The notes beneath the pieces were generated by a model. That model searched no databases. It was given only the letters and a program-made list of their open reading frames with translations, and was not told the origin of the DNA. A stretch of DNA of 64,000 nt from JAYREN01 sp963663375 (GTDB taxonomy: Bacteria > Acidobacteriota > Holophagae > Holophagales > Holophagaceae), in the NCBI GenBank assembly GCA_963663375.1, contig OY760195.1, positions 2,108,001 through 2,172,000 on the forward strand. The letters run 5' to 3'. This document shows positions 51,983 through 60,116 of the stretch, piece by piece. The position numbers and the translations under genes are program-made. Position 1 is the stretch's first letter. Each line of letters begins with the position of its first letter.

Positions 51983-52031
51983 GGTTTAGGATGGCAGGAT
52001 GCGTTGGCTCTCCATCGATCACGGCACCAAG
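51983..52031 (+). repeat. Right 49-bp direct repeat, inside intact ruvX
   Basis: Matches 35697-35745 with one substitution. Here it provides the ribosome site and first eleven codons of the functional ruvX, so the gene is kept intact after insertion. Confidence 0.85.
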
Positions 52032-52439
52032 AAGCTCGGCCTCGCCTTCTGCGATGAGCTGGAGATGCTGGCTTCCCCCTACGAGGTATGGCCCATGGAG
52101 GGCGAAGCCACCCTGGCCAAGCTGGCGAAGCTCGCGAGATACGAGTGCGTCCAGGCCCTGCTGGTAGGGCTGCCCCTGCACAAGGACGGTACCGAATCGG
52201 AGACCGCCGCCCTGGCCCGGGCCTTCGGCGAGGACCTAGCGGCGCGCACGGACCTGCCCCTGCGCTTCCTCAACGAGCACCTCACCAGCATGGAGGCCGA
52301 GCGTCTCCTGGCCCAGCGGGGCGTCAAGGCCAAGGACCGCAAGGCCAAGCTGGATGCCGCCGCCGCCGCCGTGCTGCTGCAGGAGTGGCTCGAAGACCGA
52401 CAAAACCGGCGCATTCCCGCCGATCGCCTCGATCCCTGA
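51999..52439 (+). CDS. ruvX: Putative Holliday junction resolvase RuvX (YqgF)
   Basis: 146 residues, normal length. RNase H-like core: LSIDHGTKKLGLAFCDE at the start, LLVGLPLHKDGTES, RFLNEHLTSMEAE, and KAKLDAAAAAVLLQEWL with the last catalytic Asp. It acts on rRNA processing or recombination intermediates. It was originally divergent from ogt, and its native promoter is now replaced by island DNA. Confidence 0.92.
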   Translation: MRWLSIDHGTKKLGLAFCDELEMLASPYEVWPMEGEATLAKLAKLARYECVQALLVGLPLHKDGTESETAALARAFGEDLAARTDLPLRFLNEHLTSMEAERLLAQRGVKAKDRKAKLDAAAAAVLLQEWLEDRQNRRIPADRLDP

Positions 52440-52440
52440 A

Positions 52441-52612
52441 CCTTCACGTTTCGCTTTGTGCCTTTTGCGTTCTTTGTGGCAATCATGCGAGGTGCCGCCT
52501 GGCCGCTTCTGTCCGGAAGGCAATTTGTAGGTCTGCCACCCAGAATCCACGGCCGCTCTCACCAAACTGGGATTCGCCACAGAACACGCAACCAAACACA
52601 ACAGTCGCTGCC
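52441..52612. repeat. Degenerate intergenic repeat, AACCACAGAG family, copy D
   Basis: CTTTGTGCCTTTTGCGTTCT followed by TTGTGGC right after ruvX, and CGCCACAGAACACGCAACC near 52573, form weak inverted arms like the other copies. No gene seen. Confidence 0.45.
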
Positions 52613-53110
52613 TTATTCGCAAACCTCGGTGCGAACCAACCGCTCCACCGGGAACCCCTGTTCCCGGGCCTTCTGCACCAGGGCCTGATAGGCGGATTCC
52701 TCCATGCGCGGGGTGCGGGCCAGGATCCACAGGTATTTCCGGTTGGGTGTGCCTACCAGCACGTGGCGGTAGTCGGGGTCCAGGGCCAGGATCCAGTAAT
52801 CGCCAAAGAAGGGCCAGAAGAAGGTGACTCTCAACTTGGCGGGACTGGCAGAATCCACCACCTTGGCCCAGCCCTTGGCGAGCTTGGGGCTCCCGTCCAC
52901 GCCCCGGCAGCGGTTCACCACGGCGACCTTGCCATCGGGACGCAGGGCGTAGGTGGCCGTGGTACAGCCACAGCCCCGCTGGAAGCGGTTGGGGAACTTG
53001 GCGATCTCGTGCCAGGTGCCCATGTAGCGGGCGAGATCCACCTGGGCCACGACCTGGGGTGGCGCCGCCTGGAGGGTCGCCATGAAGAACAGAAAGGGCA
53101 GCACGCGCAT
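52613..53110 (-). CDS. Lipocalin (Blc-like)
   Basis: 165 residues. A signal peptide (MRVLPFLFFMATLQAAP) precedes the lipocalin start motif VDLARYMGTWHEIAKFPNRF. The bacterial lipocalin features GKVAVVNRC, FFGDYWILALDPDYRHVLVGTPNRKYLWILARTP follow in order. It binds lipids or other hydrophobic ligands in the periplasm. No lipobox Cys is seen, so it is probably soluble. GGAG lies five bases before the ATG. Confidence 0.88.
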   Translation of the reverse strand: MRVLPFLFFMATLQAAPPQVVAQVDLARYMGTWHEIAKFPNRFQRGCGCTTATYALRPDGKVAVVNRCRGVDGSPKLAKGWAKVVDSASPAKLRVTFFWPFFGDYWILALDPDYRHVLVGTPNRKYLWILARTPRMEESAYQALVQKAREQGFPVERLVRTEVCE

Positions 53111-53153
53111 GGGTTCTCCGATGCTGCTTGGATGCCGAGTCAGACTGTTGCGC

Positions 53154-54245
53154 TCAGGGCTCCAAGGCTTCCCGGGTTCCGTCGGCCTTTCCCCGCCAAG
53201 TCCGACCCTTCTCCCAGAGCCAGGCCTCGCCTGGGCGGCCATCCTTGATCCCGGCATCGATGCCGTAGACCCGGCCGCCATGGAAGACGCCGATGCGCGC
53301 CAGGGTGGTGTGTCCCACCACGAAGGCCTTGGCGCCGAGGGCCTTCAACAGGGACTGAATCTCCTCGTCGCTGGCCTGGGGGCGCCCGCCTTCCGGCAGC
53401 AGACCGCGGTACCAGAGGGGACCGCCGCTGGCGAGGATGGCCGCGGCGGCGGGAACGCCCTTGGGCTCCTTCGCGAGGACCGCTCGTACCTCCTCGTTCA
53501 GCCGCTCAAGGCCTTTGTCACCTGCCTGAAATTCCGGCGACAGGCCCCCGTGAACGAAGAGGAAGGGCCCCAGCTTCAGCAGGACCGGGCGATTCCGCAG
53601 CCAGCGCCCCGGCTCCGAATCCGGCCCCATCTGGGCGGACAGGTCCGGCCAGCCCTCCCGGGGACGCAGGTACTTGGGATTCGCGTAGCGCACGTCCCCG
53701 GTCAACACCATGGCCTCATGGTTGCCGAGCAGCACATGGACGCGCCCGCCCGCCTTCTGGGCCGCGGCTTCGAGGCCCCGGAGGAACCAATAGGCCTCGA
53801 TCACCTGGGGACCGCGATCCATGACATCCCCCACCACCACCAGATGCCCCTTCCCGAAGCGCCAGCGGAGGCCTTCGTCGATGACCTGCTGGGCCTTCAA
53901 GAGCGTGAGCAGCGTGTCGAAGCGGCCGTGGATATCACTCACGGCGAGGATTTTGGGCGGAAGGTCGAAGCGCGCACTGGAGGGCTCAGGCACCTGCGGA
54001 GATAGGCCCAGGGGCGCGGCGGCGAGCCCCGGCAGGCTTAGCTCGAAGGCACCTTTGTGCGTCTCCGTCTCCACTTTGTCATCCCGAAACCGATAGACCG
54101 TGGCCTCATCACCCTTCCACAGCACCACGGGACCATCCTGGGGAAGACCGGGAGCGCCCTTCGCTTCGCTTTGGCAGGCGAGGCTCGGCGCGAGGCCCAG
54201 CATCAGTGCACAACCCAGAATCCAGGAACGACAGGCTTGCAGCAT
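53154..54245 (-). CDS. Exported metallophosphoesterase
   Basis: 363 residues. The N-terminus has a lipoprotein-like signal (APSLACQSEA, Cys at residue 24). Calcineurin-type motifs: ILAVSDIHGRFDTLL, VVVGDVMDRGP, VLLGNHEAM, LFVHGGLSPEF, and VVGHTTLARIGVF. It resembles bacterial PPP-type serine/threonine phosphatases (Shewanella-like). Acts in the periplasm or on the inner face of the outer membrane; substrate unknown. Confidence 0.83.
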   Translation of the reverse strand: MLQACRSWILGCALMLGLAPSLACQSEAKGAPGLPQDGPVVLWKGDEATVYRFRDDKVETETHKGAFELSLPGLAAAPLGLSPQVPEPSSARFDLPPKILAVSDIHGRFDTLLTLLKAQQVIDEGLRWRFGKGHLVVVGDVMDRGPQVIEAYWFLRGLEAAAQKAGGRVHVLLGNHEAMVLTGDVRYANPKYLRPREGWPDLSAQMGPDSEPGRWLRNRPVLLKLGPFLFVHGGLSPEFQAGDKGLERLNEEVRAVLAKEPKGVPAAAAILASGGPLWYRGLLPEGGRPQASDEEIQSLLKALGAKAFVVGHTTLARIGVFHGGRVYGIDAGIKDGRPGEAWLWEKGRTWRGKADGTREALEP

Positions 54246-54248
54246 GGC

Positions 54249-54923
54249 TCAGGCCTCGGCGGGATGGGCCGTGCCCAAGCGCACCGTGCGCTCGCAGCGT
54301 GAGGCCAGATCCAGGTTGTGGGTCACCATCATCGTGGTGGGCTTCAGCTCCTCATGGAGGCGAAGCAGCACCTCGAAGACTTCCTGGGCCGTTTCGGGAT
54401 CCAGGTTGCCGGTGGGTTCGTCCAGCAGCCAGAGGCTGGGCTTGCGCACCAGGGCCCGGGCCAGACCCACCCGGGCCGCCTGACCGCCACTGAGGGTGCC
54501 GGGAAGGCGCTCCGCCAGGTCCGCCAGCCCCACCCGGGACAGGAGCTCTCGCGCCCAGGCCTCGTGAGCTTCCGCCAGGGTTCCATCGATGCGCAGCGGC
54601 ATGAGCAGGTTTTCCAGCACGGTGAATTCCGGCAGGAGATGGGGCTGCTGGAAGGCCAGCCCCACATGCCTGCGACGGAAGAGCGCCAGACCCTCGAGAT
54701 CCCCCTTGGGCACGGCCTCGCCATTCACCTGGATTTGCCCTTCCTCCCAGGTGTCCAGCCCCGCGATGCAGTTGAGCAGCGTGGTCTTGCCCACACCCGA
54801 AACGCCCACCACCGCGCAGAGGCCGCCGGCCTCCACCTCCAGGTCGTAGCCATGAAAGACGGGATGCTCGGCGCCGGGGTAGGTCTTGTGCAGGTTGGTA
54901 ATGGACAGCGGCTGTCCGATCAT
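54249..54923 (-). CDS. lolD: Lipoprotein-releasing ABC transporter ATP-binding protein
   Basis: 224 residues. Walker A is GVSGVGKTTLL, signature LSGGQAARVGLARAL, Walker B LWLLDEPTGNLD, and switch His in MMVTHNLDL; this set is typical of LolD/MacB-type ATPases. With the LolC/E-like permease encoded at 55688 it should extract lipoproteins from the inner membrane. The exonuclease gene lies between them, overlapping lolD by four bases. Confidence 0.87.
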   Translation of the reverse strand: MIGQPLSITNLHKTYPGAEHPVFHGYDLEVEAGGLCAVVGVSGVGKTTLLNCIAGLDTWEEGQIQVNGEAVPKGDLEGLALFRRRHVGLAFQQPHLLPEFTVLENLLMPLRIDGTLAEAHEAWARELLSRVGLADLAERLPGTLSGGQAARVGLARALVRKPSLWLLDEPTGNLDPETAQEVFEVLLRLHEELKPTTMMVTHNLDLASRCERTVRLGTAHPAEA

Positions 54924-55507
54924 CGGGCCAGCTCCACGAGTTTCCAGTAGAGGTCGAAGGTGGCCAGGGCATCGCCCAGGGCCGTGTGGCGCTTGTCCTC
55001 GGGCACCTCGATGCCGAAATGGGCGAAGAGGGCCGTGGAGCTCAGGTTCTCCAGGGGGAGCTTGCCCGCATCCCGCAAGCCCGCCGCCAGGCTGTGGGTA
55101 TCGATCAGGCGGTGGCTGAAGCGCGGCTCGAAGGCCCGGCCCTGGGACTTCCAGAAGGCCTCCAGAAAGTCGCGATCGAAGGCCACGTTGTGGCCAACCA
55201 GATAGATGGGCTCGTTCTTGCAGGGGAAGTACTGATCCAGGAACACATCCAGCACCGCCATCATGGTGGTGCCATCCATGGCCGCCCCGTGATGCTTGGC
55301 TAGATCGATGCGGTTCACCTTCATGGCCGGGCCATCCACCACATAGGTGTCGTGCTTCAGGAAGAGCTCCAGACTGTGGCGCACCTCCCCCGCATCCCCC
55401 AGTACGAAGCCCAGGGAAAGCAGACTGTGCCGCGCTGGATCGAGGCCGCCCGTCTCCGTATCCACGAAGAGGTAGGGTTGCTTCAGGGGTTCAATGGGAA
55501 GGGCCAT
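54920..55507 (-). CDS. DEDD-family 3'-5' exonuclease
   Basis: 195 residues from ATG 55507 (GGAG six bases upstream). Exonuclease motifs: YLFVDTETGGLDP (Exo I), LVGHNVAFDRDFLEAF (Exo II), and KRHTALGDALATFDLY (Exo III, with His and Asp). It resembles the DNA polymerase III epsilon or RNase T fold. Between lolD and lolC; no functional link is evident. Confidence 0.85.
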   Translation of the reverse strand: MALPIEPLKQPYLFVDTETGGLDPARHSLLSLGFVLGDAGEVRHSLELFLKHDTYVVDGPAMKVNRIDLAKHHGAAMDGTTMMAVLDVFLDQYFPCKNEPIYLVGHNVAFDRDFLEAFWKSQGRAFEPRFSHRLIDTHSLAAGLRDAGKLPLENLSSTALFAHFGIEVPEDKRHTALGDALATFDLYWKLVELAR

Positions 55508-55549
55508 GGGCGGCTCCTTTCGTTTGTTGCGCAACACCGCGGAAAAGAG

Positions 55550-55668
55550 GAACCACAGAGGACACAGAGTGAAAGATGGAGAACGCAGAGAAATGAAGAG
55601 AGAAAAGATCGGCTCGGATTCCTTCTCTGTGGCCTCTCTTTTCTTCTCTGTGCCCTCTGCGGTTCATT
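55550..55668. repeat. Intergenic inverted repeat, AACCACAGAG family, copy B
   Basis: GAACCACAGAGGACACAGAG on the left and CTCTGTGCCCTCTGCGGTTC on the right, with inner units AACGCAGAGAAATGAAG and CTTCTCTGTGGCCTC. It fills the gap between the exonuclease gene and lolC. Confidence 0.75.
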
Positions 55669-55687
55669 CTTGTGATCCCGCCGCGTC

Positions 55688-56923
55688 TCATTCCGCCCTC
55701 AGCGCATCCACTGGATTCACTTCCGCCGCGCGGCGGGCCGGGTAGCGGGAGGCGGCCCAGGCCACGAGCAGGGGGAAGACCGCCACGGCGGCGAGATCCC
55801 AGAGGGAGAGTTTGAAGGGCACGTAGGTGATGAAGTCATAGAGGGCAGGGGGCAGCTTCACCAGTTTCCAGTGATCCAGAATCCAGCAGGTGGGCACGGC
55901 CAGACCCATGCCCCAGGCGCTGCCGACGGCGCAGATGCGCACGCCCTGGAGCTCGAAGATGCGCTGGATCTGGCGCGGCGTGGCGCCCAGGGCCAGCAAC
56001 ACCCCCAGGTCCCGTCGCTTTTCGGTGATGAAGAGCACTAGGATGGCCACGATATTGAAGGCCGCCAGCACCACGATGAAGGCCAGGATGAGGGCGAAGA
56101 GCAGCTTCTGGAACTGGAGGGCGGAGAAGAGGGAACGGTTGGTGTCCCGCAGATCCGTAGCGGAGAACGGCCCCTTGGCGCCCTCGTTGAGGGCCTTCAA
56201 GGCGGCGGGCTTCACGGTCTCGATGGCCTCCACGTTGCTGGCGCGGACTTCGATGAAATCCGCCTGGTCCGTCCCCGCCATGCGCTTGGCGTCCTCCAGG
56301 TGAATGAAGACCCAGCGCTGATCGTATTCACTGATGTGGCTCTCGAAGATGCCCGCCACCCTGAACCCGGCCATCTTGGGCTGGAGCCCGCCGAGGCCCA
56401 GATCCGCTCGCATGAAGGTGATGCTCACGGTATCGCCCACCCGCAGCCCGATGTTGCGGGCCAGTTCCTTGCCCACCACCAGCTCGCCCTCGCCCATCTG
56501 TTCCACGGGTCGGGGCTGGAGGCTGTCGAAGATGCTGGACGTGCCATGGGCAGTGGCGGGATCGATGGCCTTGACCGCCACGCCCTCCGGGGGCGCTCCT
56601 GGAATCGCGGATTTCAGGAGGCCCCGTTCCAGCCGCATGGGACTCGCCGCCACCACGCCGGGAGTGCCGCGGATGATGGCCAGGGCCTTGGAGGTGTCGG
56701 GGATCTCCCCGGCAAAGAAATTCACGGTGAAATGCCCCGTGGCCGTGAAGAGGTTCGCTTGGATCTCATCCCGGAACCCGTTCATCAGCGCCTGCACCAC
56801 CACCAGCACGAATACGCCCAGGCCGATGCCCCAGCGGGCGTAGCGGGTGAGGGTGCGCACGAAGGCGCCCTTCCGGCGGGTCTTCAGGTAACGCTCGGCG
56901 ACAAAGGCTTCGAAGGCTTTCAT
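55688..56923 (-). CDS. lolC: Lipoprotein-releasing ABC transporter permease (LolC/LolE family)
   Basis: 411 residues. N-terminal span (IGLGVFVLVVVQALMNGF), a large periplasmic domain (residues about 45-265) and three C-terminal spans with the FtsX-like stretch LALILAFIVVLAAFNIVAILVLFI and EKRRDLGVLLALGATPRQIQRIF. It works with LolD. Only one permease is visible, so it may act as a homodimer (LolF-like). Confidence 0.87.
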   Translation of the reverse strand: MKAFEAFVAERYLKTRRKGAFVRTLTRYARWGIGLGVFVLVVVQALMNGFRDEIQANLFTATGHFTVNFFAGEIPDTSKALAIIRGTPGVVAASPMRLERGLLKSAIPGAPPEGVAVKAIDPATAHGTSSIFDSLQPRPVEQMGEGELVVGKELARNIGLRVGDTVSITFMRADLGLGGLQPKMAGFRVAGIFESHISEYDQRWVFIHLEDAKRMAGTDQADFIEVRASNVEAIETVKPAALKALNEGAKGPFSATDLRDTNRSLFSALQFQKLLFALILAFIVVLAAFNIVAILVLFITEKRRDLGVLLALGATPRQIQRIFELQGVRICAVGSAWGMGLAVPTCWILDHWKLVKLPPALYDFITYVPFKLSLWDLAAVAVFPLLVAWAASRYPARRAAEVNPVDALRAE

Positions 56924-56979
56924 GCCTCTAGGTTAGCCTCAGCCCGAGGCCTGCGAAGGGCCCAGCAGAAAGAACTGAC

Positions 56980-57088
56980 GAACCACAGAGATCACAGAGA
57001 AAAGAAGGAGGGCACAGAGAAAACAGGGAACCAACCCTCTCGCGTCTCTCTGCGTTCTCTCTTTTCCCTCTGCGATCTCTGTGGTTCA
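56980..57088. repeat. Intergenic inverted repeat, AACCACAGAG family, copy C
   Basis: GAACCACAGAGATCACAGAG and its counterpart CTCTGCGATCTCTGTGGTTC make the cleanest palindrome of the family; inner units are GGGCACAGAGAAAACAGG and CTCTCTGCGTTCTCTC. It lies upstream of lolC and downstream of the small membrane protein gene. Confidence 0.8.
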
Positions 57089-57125
57089 GCTTTTCGTGGG
57101 ACGGAGCCGGAGCCCCTGTTCCGGG

Positions 57126-57422
57126 TCAGCGCTCCCGCTCGTGCTCATGGAGGAACCTCACAAGCAGGCGATCCACCAGTTCCCAGATCTCCAGGAGGGC
57201 GGCGATGGCCATGACCACGGCGATCCCGAAGAGCAGGCCCCTGCCCCAGGGCGTCGTGAGGAAATGGGCCACCCTGGGCCACTCCCAGAGGAAGGCCGGG
57301 GGGCGCACGCGATTGGTGGCCGCCATGGAGACCAGGAGCATCCCGCCCCAAAGCAGGTAGAAGAATCGCAGGATCCTGAAGAGGACATCCCAGGCGAAGG
57401 ATCGGGGGGGGCGCGGAGCCAT
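57126..57422 (-). CDS. Small membrane protein of unknown function
   Basis: 98 residues with two hydrophobic segments (ILRFFYLLWGGMLLVSMAA and GLLFGIAVVMAIAALLEI) and a charged C-terminus (HEHERER). I do not recognise a family. It is divergent from ubiD. Confidence 0.55.
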   Translation of the reverse strand: MAPRPPRSFAWDVLFRILRFFYLLWGGMLLVSMAATNRVRPPAFLWEWPRVAHFLTTPWGRGLLFGIAVVMAIAALLEIWELVDRLLVRFLHEHERER

Positions 57423-57489
57423 GGGACAAGCCTACCCCACCCCACGTTCAGTCCCCTAGCGAGTAGGATCATGGGTTCGAGGGATCACC

Positions 57490-58956
57490 ATGGGCCGCGA
57501 CTTCCAGACCTTTCTCAAGCAGCTCGAGGCCGCGGGCGAGCTTCGGCGCGTGAGCGTCGAGGTCGACCCCATGCTGGAGATGGGGGCCATCGCGGACCGC
57601 GTTTCCAAGCAGCCCGGCGGCGGCAAGGCCCTCCTCTTCGAGAAACCCAAGGGTCACACCCTGCCCGTGGCCATGAATGTCTTCGGCAGCCTCCAACGCA
57701 TGGAGATGGCCCTAGGCGTAGACCGGGAAGCCCGCGGCCTGGACGCCATCGGCGACCGCATCGAGAAGCTCATCACCGAGGCCATGCCCAAGCCCGGCAG
57801 CGGCCTTCTGGACAAGCTGGCCAAGCTGCCCATGCTGGCGGAAGTCTCCAACTGGATGCCCAAGACCGTGCGCAAGGGCATCTGCCAGGAGATCGTGCTG
57901 AAGGGCGATGAGGTGAAGCTCTCCGAGCTGCCCGTGCTCACCACCTGGCCCGAGGACGGCGGTCCCTTCATCACCCTGGGCATGAGCCATGTGCGTTACA
58001 AGGACGGTCGCCGCAACATGGGGCTCTACCGCTTGCAGGTCTACGACGATCGCACCCTGGGTTTTCACACTCAGCTCCATCACGACGGGGCGCGAGCCCG
58101 GCACGGCTACGCCAACGGCGAGCGGATGCCCGTGGCGGTGGCCTTCGGCGGTGATCCGGCCCTGACCTATGCGGCCACCGCGCCCCTGCCACCCTTCCTT
58201 TCGGAGGTCATGTTCACGGGCTTCCTGCGGGGCGAAGGCCTGGAGATGGTGAAGTGCGTGACGAACGATCTCGAGGTTCCCGCCGATTCCGAGCTGGTGA
58301 TCGAGGGCTGGGTGGATCCCGCCGAATCGCGCCGGGAAGGCCCCTTTGGCGATCACACGGGCTACTACTCCCTGGCGGACGACTACCCCGTGCTGCATGT
58401 GGAAGCCATCACCATGCGGAAGAATCCAGTCTTTCCCGCCACCATCGTGGGCCGCCCACCCCAGGAGGACGCCTACCTGGGCCTCGCCACAGAGCGGATC
58501 TTCCTGCCCCTGCTCCGTCTCGTGCTGCCGGAGATCCGGGACATGCACCTGCCTGCCGCCGGAGCCTTCCACAACCTGGTGATCCTTTCGGTGAAGAAGG
58601 ATTACCCCGGCCACCCGCAGAAGGTGATGAACGCCATCTGGGGCACAGGCCAGATCATGTTCACCAAGGGCATCGTGGTGGTGGACGAGGACATCGACCC
58701 CCACGACCTCCAGGAGGTGCTCTTCCGCCTCACCTCCAACGTAGACCCTCGGCGAGACATGCTCTTCACCGAAGGCCCGCTGGATGCCCTGGACCACAGC
58801 GCCGAACGCTTCGCTTTCGGCAGCAAGGTCGGTATCGATGCCACCCGGAAGAACAAGCCCTTCGATGGTTTCACGCGGGAATGGCCCCGGGATCTGGTGT
58901 TTCCCGAGGCCATTCTGGAGCGTGTCACCGATCGCTGGCGCGAGTACGGGCTGTAA
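57490..58956 (+). CDS. UbiD-family prenylated-FMN decarboxylase
   Basis: 488 residues. UbiD features: a central region with TTWPEDGGPFITLGM, RNMGLYRLQVYDDRTLGFHTQLHHD, and the Glu-rich catalytic stretch EGWVDPAESRREGPFGDHTGYY, then MHLPAAGAFHNLVILSVKK. It decarboxylates an aromatic or alpha,beta-unsaturated acid, possibly in menaquinone or ubiquinone synthesis. No UbiX partner is in the window. Confidence 0.9.
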   Translation: MGRDFQTFLKQLEAAGELRRVSVEVDPMLEMGAIADRVSKQPGGGKALLFEKPKGHTLPVAMNVFGSLQRMEMALGVDREARGLDAIGDRIEKLITEAMPKPGSGLLDKLAKLPMLAEVSNWMPKTVRKGICQEIVLKGDEVKLSELPVLTTWPEDGGPFITLGMSHVRYKDGRRNMGLYRLQVYDDRTLGFHTQLHHDGARARHGYANGERMPVAVAFGGDPALTYAATAPLPPFLSEVMFTGFLRGEGLEMVKCVTNDLEVPADSELVIEGWVDPAESRREGPFGDHTGYYSLADDYPVLHVEAITMRKNPVFPATIVGRPPQEDAYLGLATERIFLPLLRLVLPEIRDMHLPAAGAFHNLVILSVKKDYPGHPQKVMNAIWGTGQIMFTKGIVVVDEDIDPHDLQEVLFRLTSNVDPRRDMLFTEGPLDALDHSAERFAFGSKVGIDATRKNKPFDGFTREWPRDLVFPEAILERVTDRWREYGL

Positions 58957-58962
58957 CGAACT

Positions 58963-59120
58963 CGGCCTTTTGCGCTCTTTGCGTTTTTTGTGGCCTCATC
59001 GCTTTCCCATGATGTTGGCCCGTGATACACGGTTGCCCGCTCTGCAGGCGGCTCCCCAGTTAGTCGCAGTCCGGCCGCACTTTAGGTTCAATCGCCGCAG
59101 AGGACGCAAAAGGCGCAAAT
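58963..59120. repeat. Degenerate intergenic repeat, AACCACAGAG family, copy E
   Basis: CGGCCTTTTGCGCTCTTTGC and GTTTTTTGTGGCC on the left face CCGCAGAGGACGCAAAAGGC on the right, an imperfect inverted pair between ubiD and the outer-membrane protein gene. Confidence 0.6.
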
Positions 59121-59150
59121 CGAATCCAAAAGGCCTGCGGTCCGTTGCTC

Positions 59151-59807
59151 CTAGAACCGGAATCCCAGGCTCGCCTGCAGGGTGTTGGCGTCGAAGGTCT
59201 TGCCCACGCTGCTCACCACATAGCGGGCCTCGAGATTCACGCGCTTGGCGAACTGCACGCCCACGCCGCCCGTGAAGGCGAGCTTGGTGGTCCAGCGCGA
59301 ATCGTAGGAGGTGGCGGTCGTCTGCTCCACACACCACCGCGCCCCGCCCAGGCCCCCCACCAGGTAGGCCTGAGTGGTGCCCGTATTGAGCTTGAAGAGG
59401 TGATCGAAGCTCAGGATGTAGTTCTTCGCGTAAGTCTTGGTACCCGCTGCACCCACGGGACCGCTCTCGGGGAAGGTGTTCCACTCCAGGCGCGTGCGGC
59501 TGGCGTGCCAGTCGCCATGATCGTGGGTCCACTGCAGACCCAGGCCATAGCCCGTGCGGCGGTCCAGACTCTCCTTCAGATCCCGCAGCGGCATATTGGC
59601 CTGGACCGAGGCGCTGAAGGCGGAATGGTGATGGCGGAAGGAATGGTGACCGCGGCTGAAGTAGCATTGCTCCTTTTCCTTGTCCCGGGGTTGAGCTCCA
59701 TCCTCGACAGTCGGCTTGACCTCAGGTTTTGGGGTGGGCTCCTGGGCGAACAGGGTTCCGCAGGCGAGGGCCAGAGGAAGCAGGTACAAAGATCGTGCGA
59801 GGGGCAT
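59151..59807 (-). CDS. Outer-membrane beta-barrel protein
   Basis: 218 residues from ATG 59807 (GGAG five bases upstream). Signal peptide MPLARSLYLLPLALACGTLF, then a Pro/Lys-rich linker and a His-rich HHSFRHHHSAFSAS before about eight amphipathic strands, ending LQASLGFRF. It resembles small OmpA-like barrels. Function unknown. Confidence 0.65.
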   Translation of the reverse strand: MPLARSLYLLPLALACGTLFAQEPTPKPEVKPTVEDGAQPRDKEKEQCYFSRGHHSFRHHHSAFSASVQANMPLRDLKESLDRRTGYGLGLQWTHDHGDWHASRTRLEWNTFPESGPVGAAGTKTYAKNYILSFDHLFKLNTGTTQAYLVGGLGGARWCVEQTTATSYDSRWTTKLAFTGGVGVQFAKRVNLEARYVVSSVGKTFDANTLQASLGFRF

Positions 59808-60116
59808 GAGGGCTCCTGGAAATTGAGGCTCGAGGAATGCGAGCGCAGAAAGCCCTACGCAGGAGCCGTGCCGAAGGTTGAGGCCATGGAAAACACCCCC
59901 AGAACATCGGTCACACTCCGCCGAAAATCGGCATCCCGAAAACACCCTTTTGTGCGCCCAACACAAGGCTCCGTAAGCTCCCGGACCTCTGCAGCTCAAT
60001 CGAAGACATCACCGTTCATCTCCGGTTTTAACGGCTTTTTTACCGGTGATTGACGGTGATGGAAAAGCGGCAGGGTGCATCCTGCGTCGAGAAATCCCAC
60101 AGGCGAAGGCTGGGGC
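59808..60116. other. Gene-poor gap holding a long imperfect palindrome
   Basis: No gene is seen. At 60007-60061, CATCACCGTTCATCTCCGGT and ACCGGTGATTGACGGTGATG form 20-base arms around a T-rich loop. It may terminate the patatin-gene transcript. The remaining 200 bases show nothing recognisable. Confidence 0.5.

Larger units (their letters stand above)
35697..52031. mobile_element. Lanthipeptide genomic island between direct repeats
   Basis: The 16.2 kb between the two 49-bp repeats carries four precursor genes, lanB, two lanC genes, exporter genes, IS elements and decayed genes, with core genes (ogt, ruvX) outside. Removing one repeat plus the interior restores a divergent ogt-ruvX pair. Several intergenic parts are AT-richer than the flanks (36.5-36.8, 38.8-39.0 kb). 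No integrase gene is seen, so the mechanism of entry is unknown; a site-specific element that lost its integrase or transfer by flanking homology are both possible. Confidence 0.75.
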
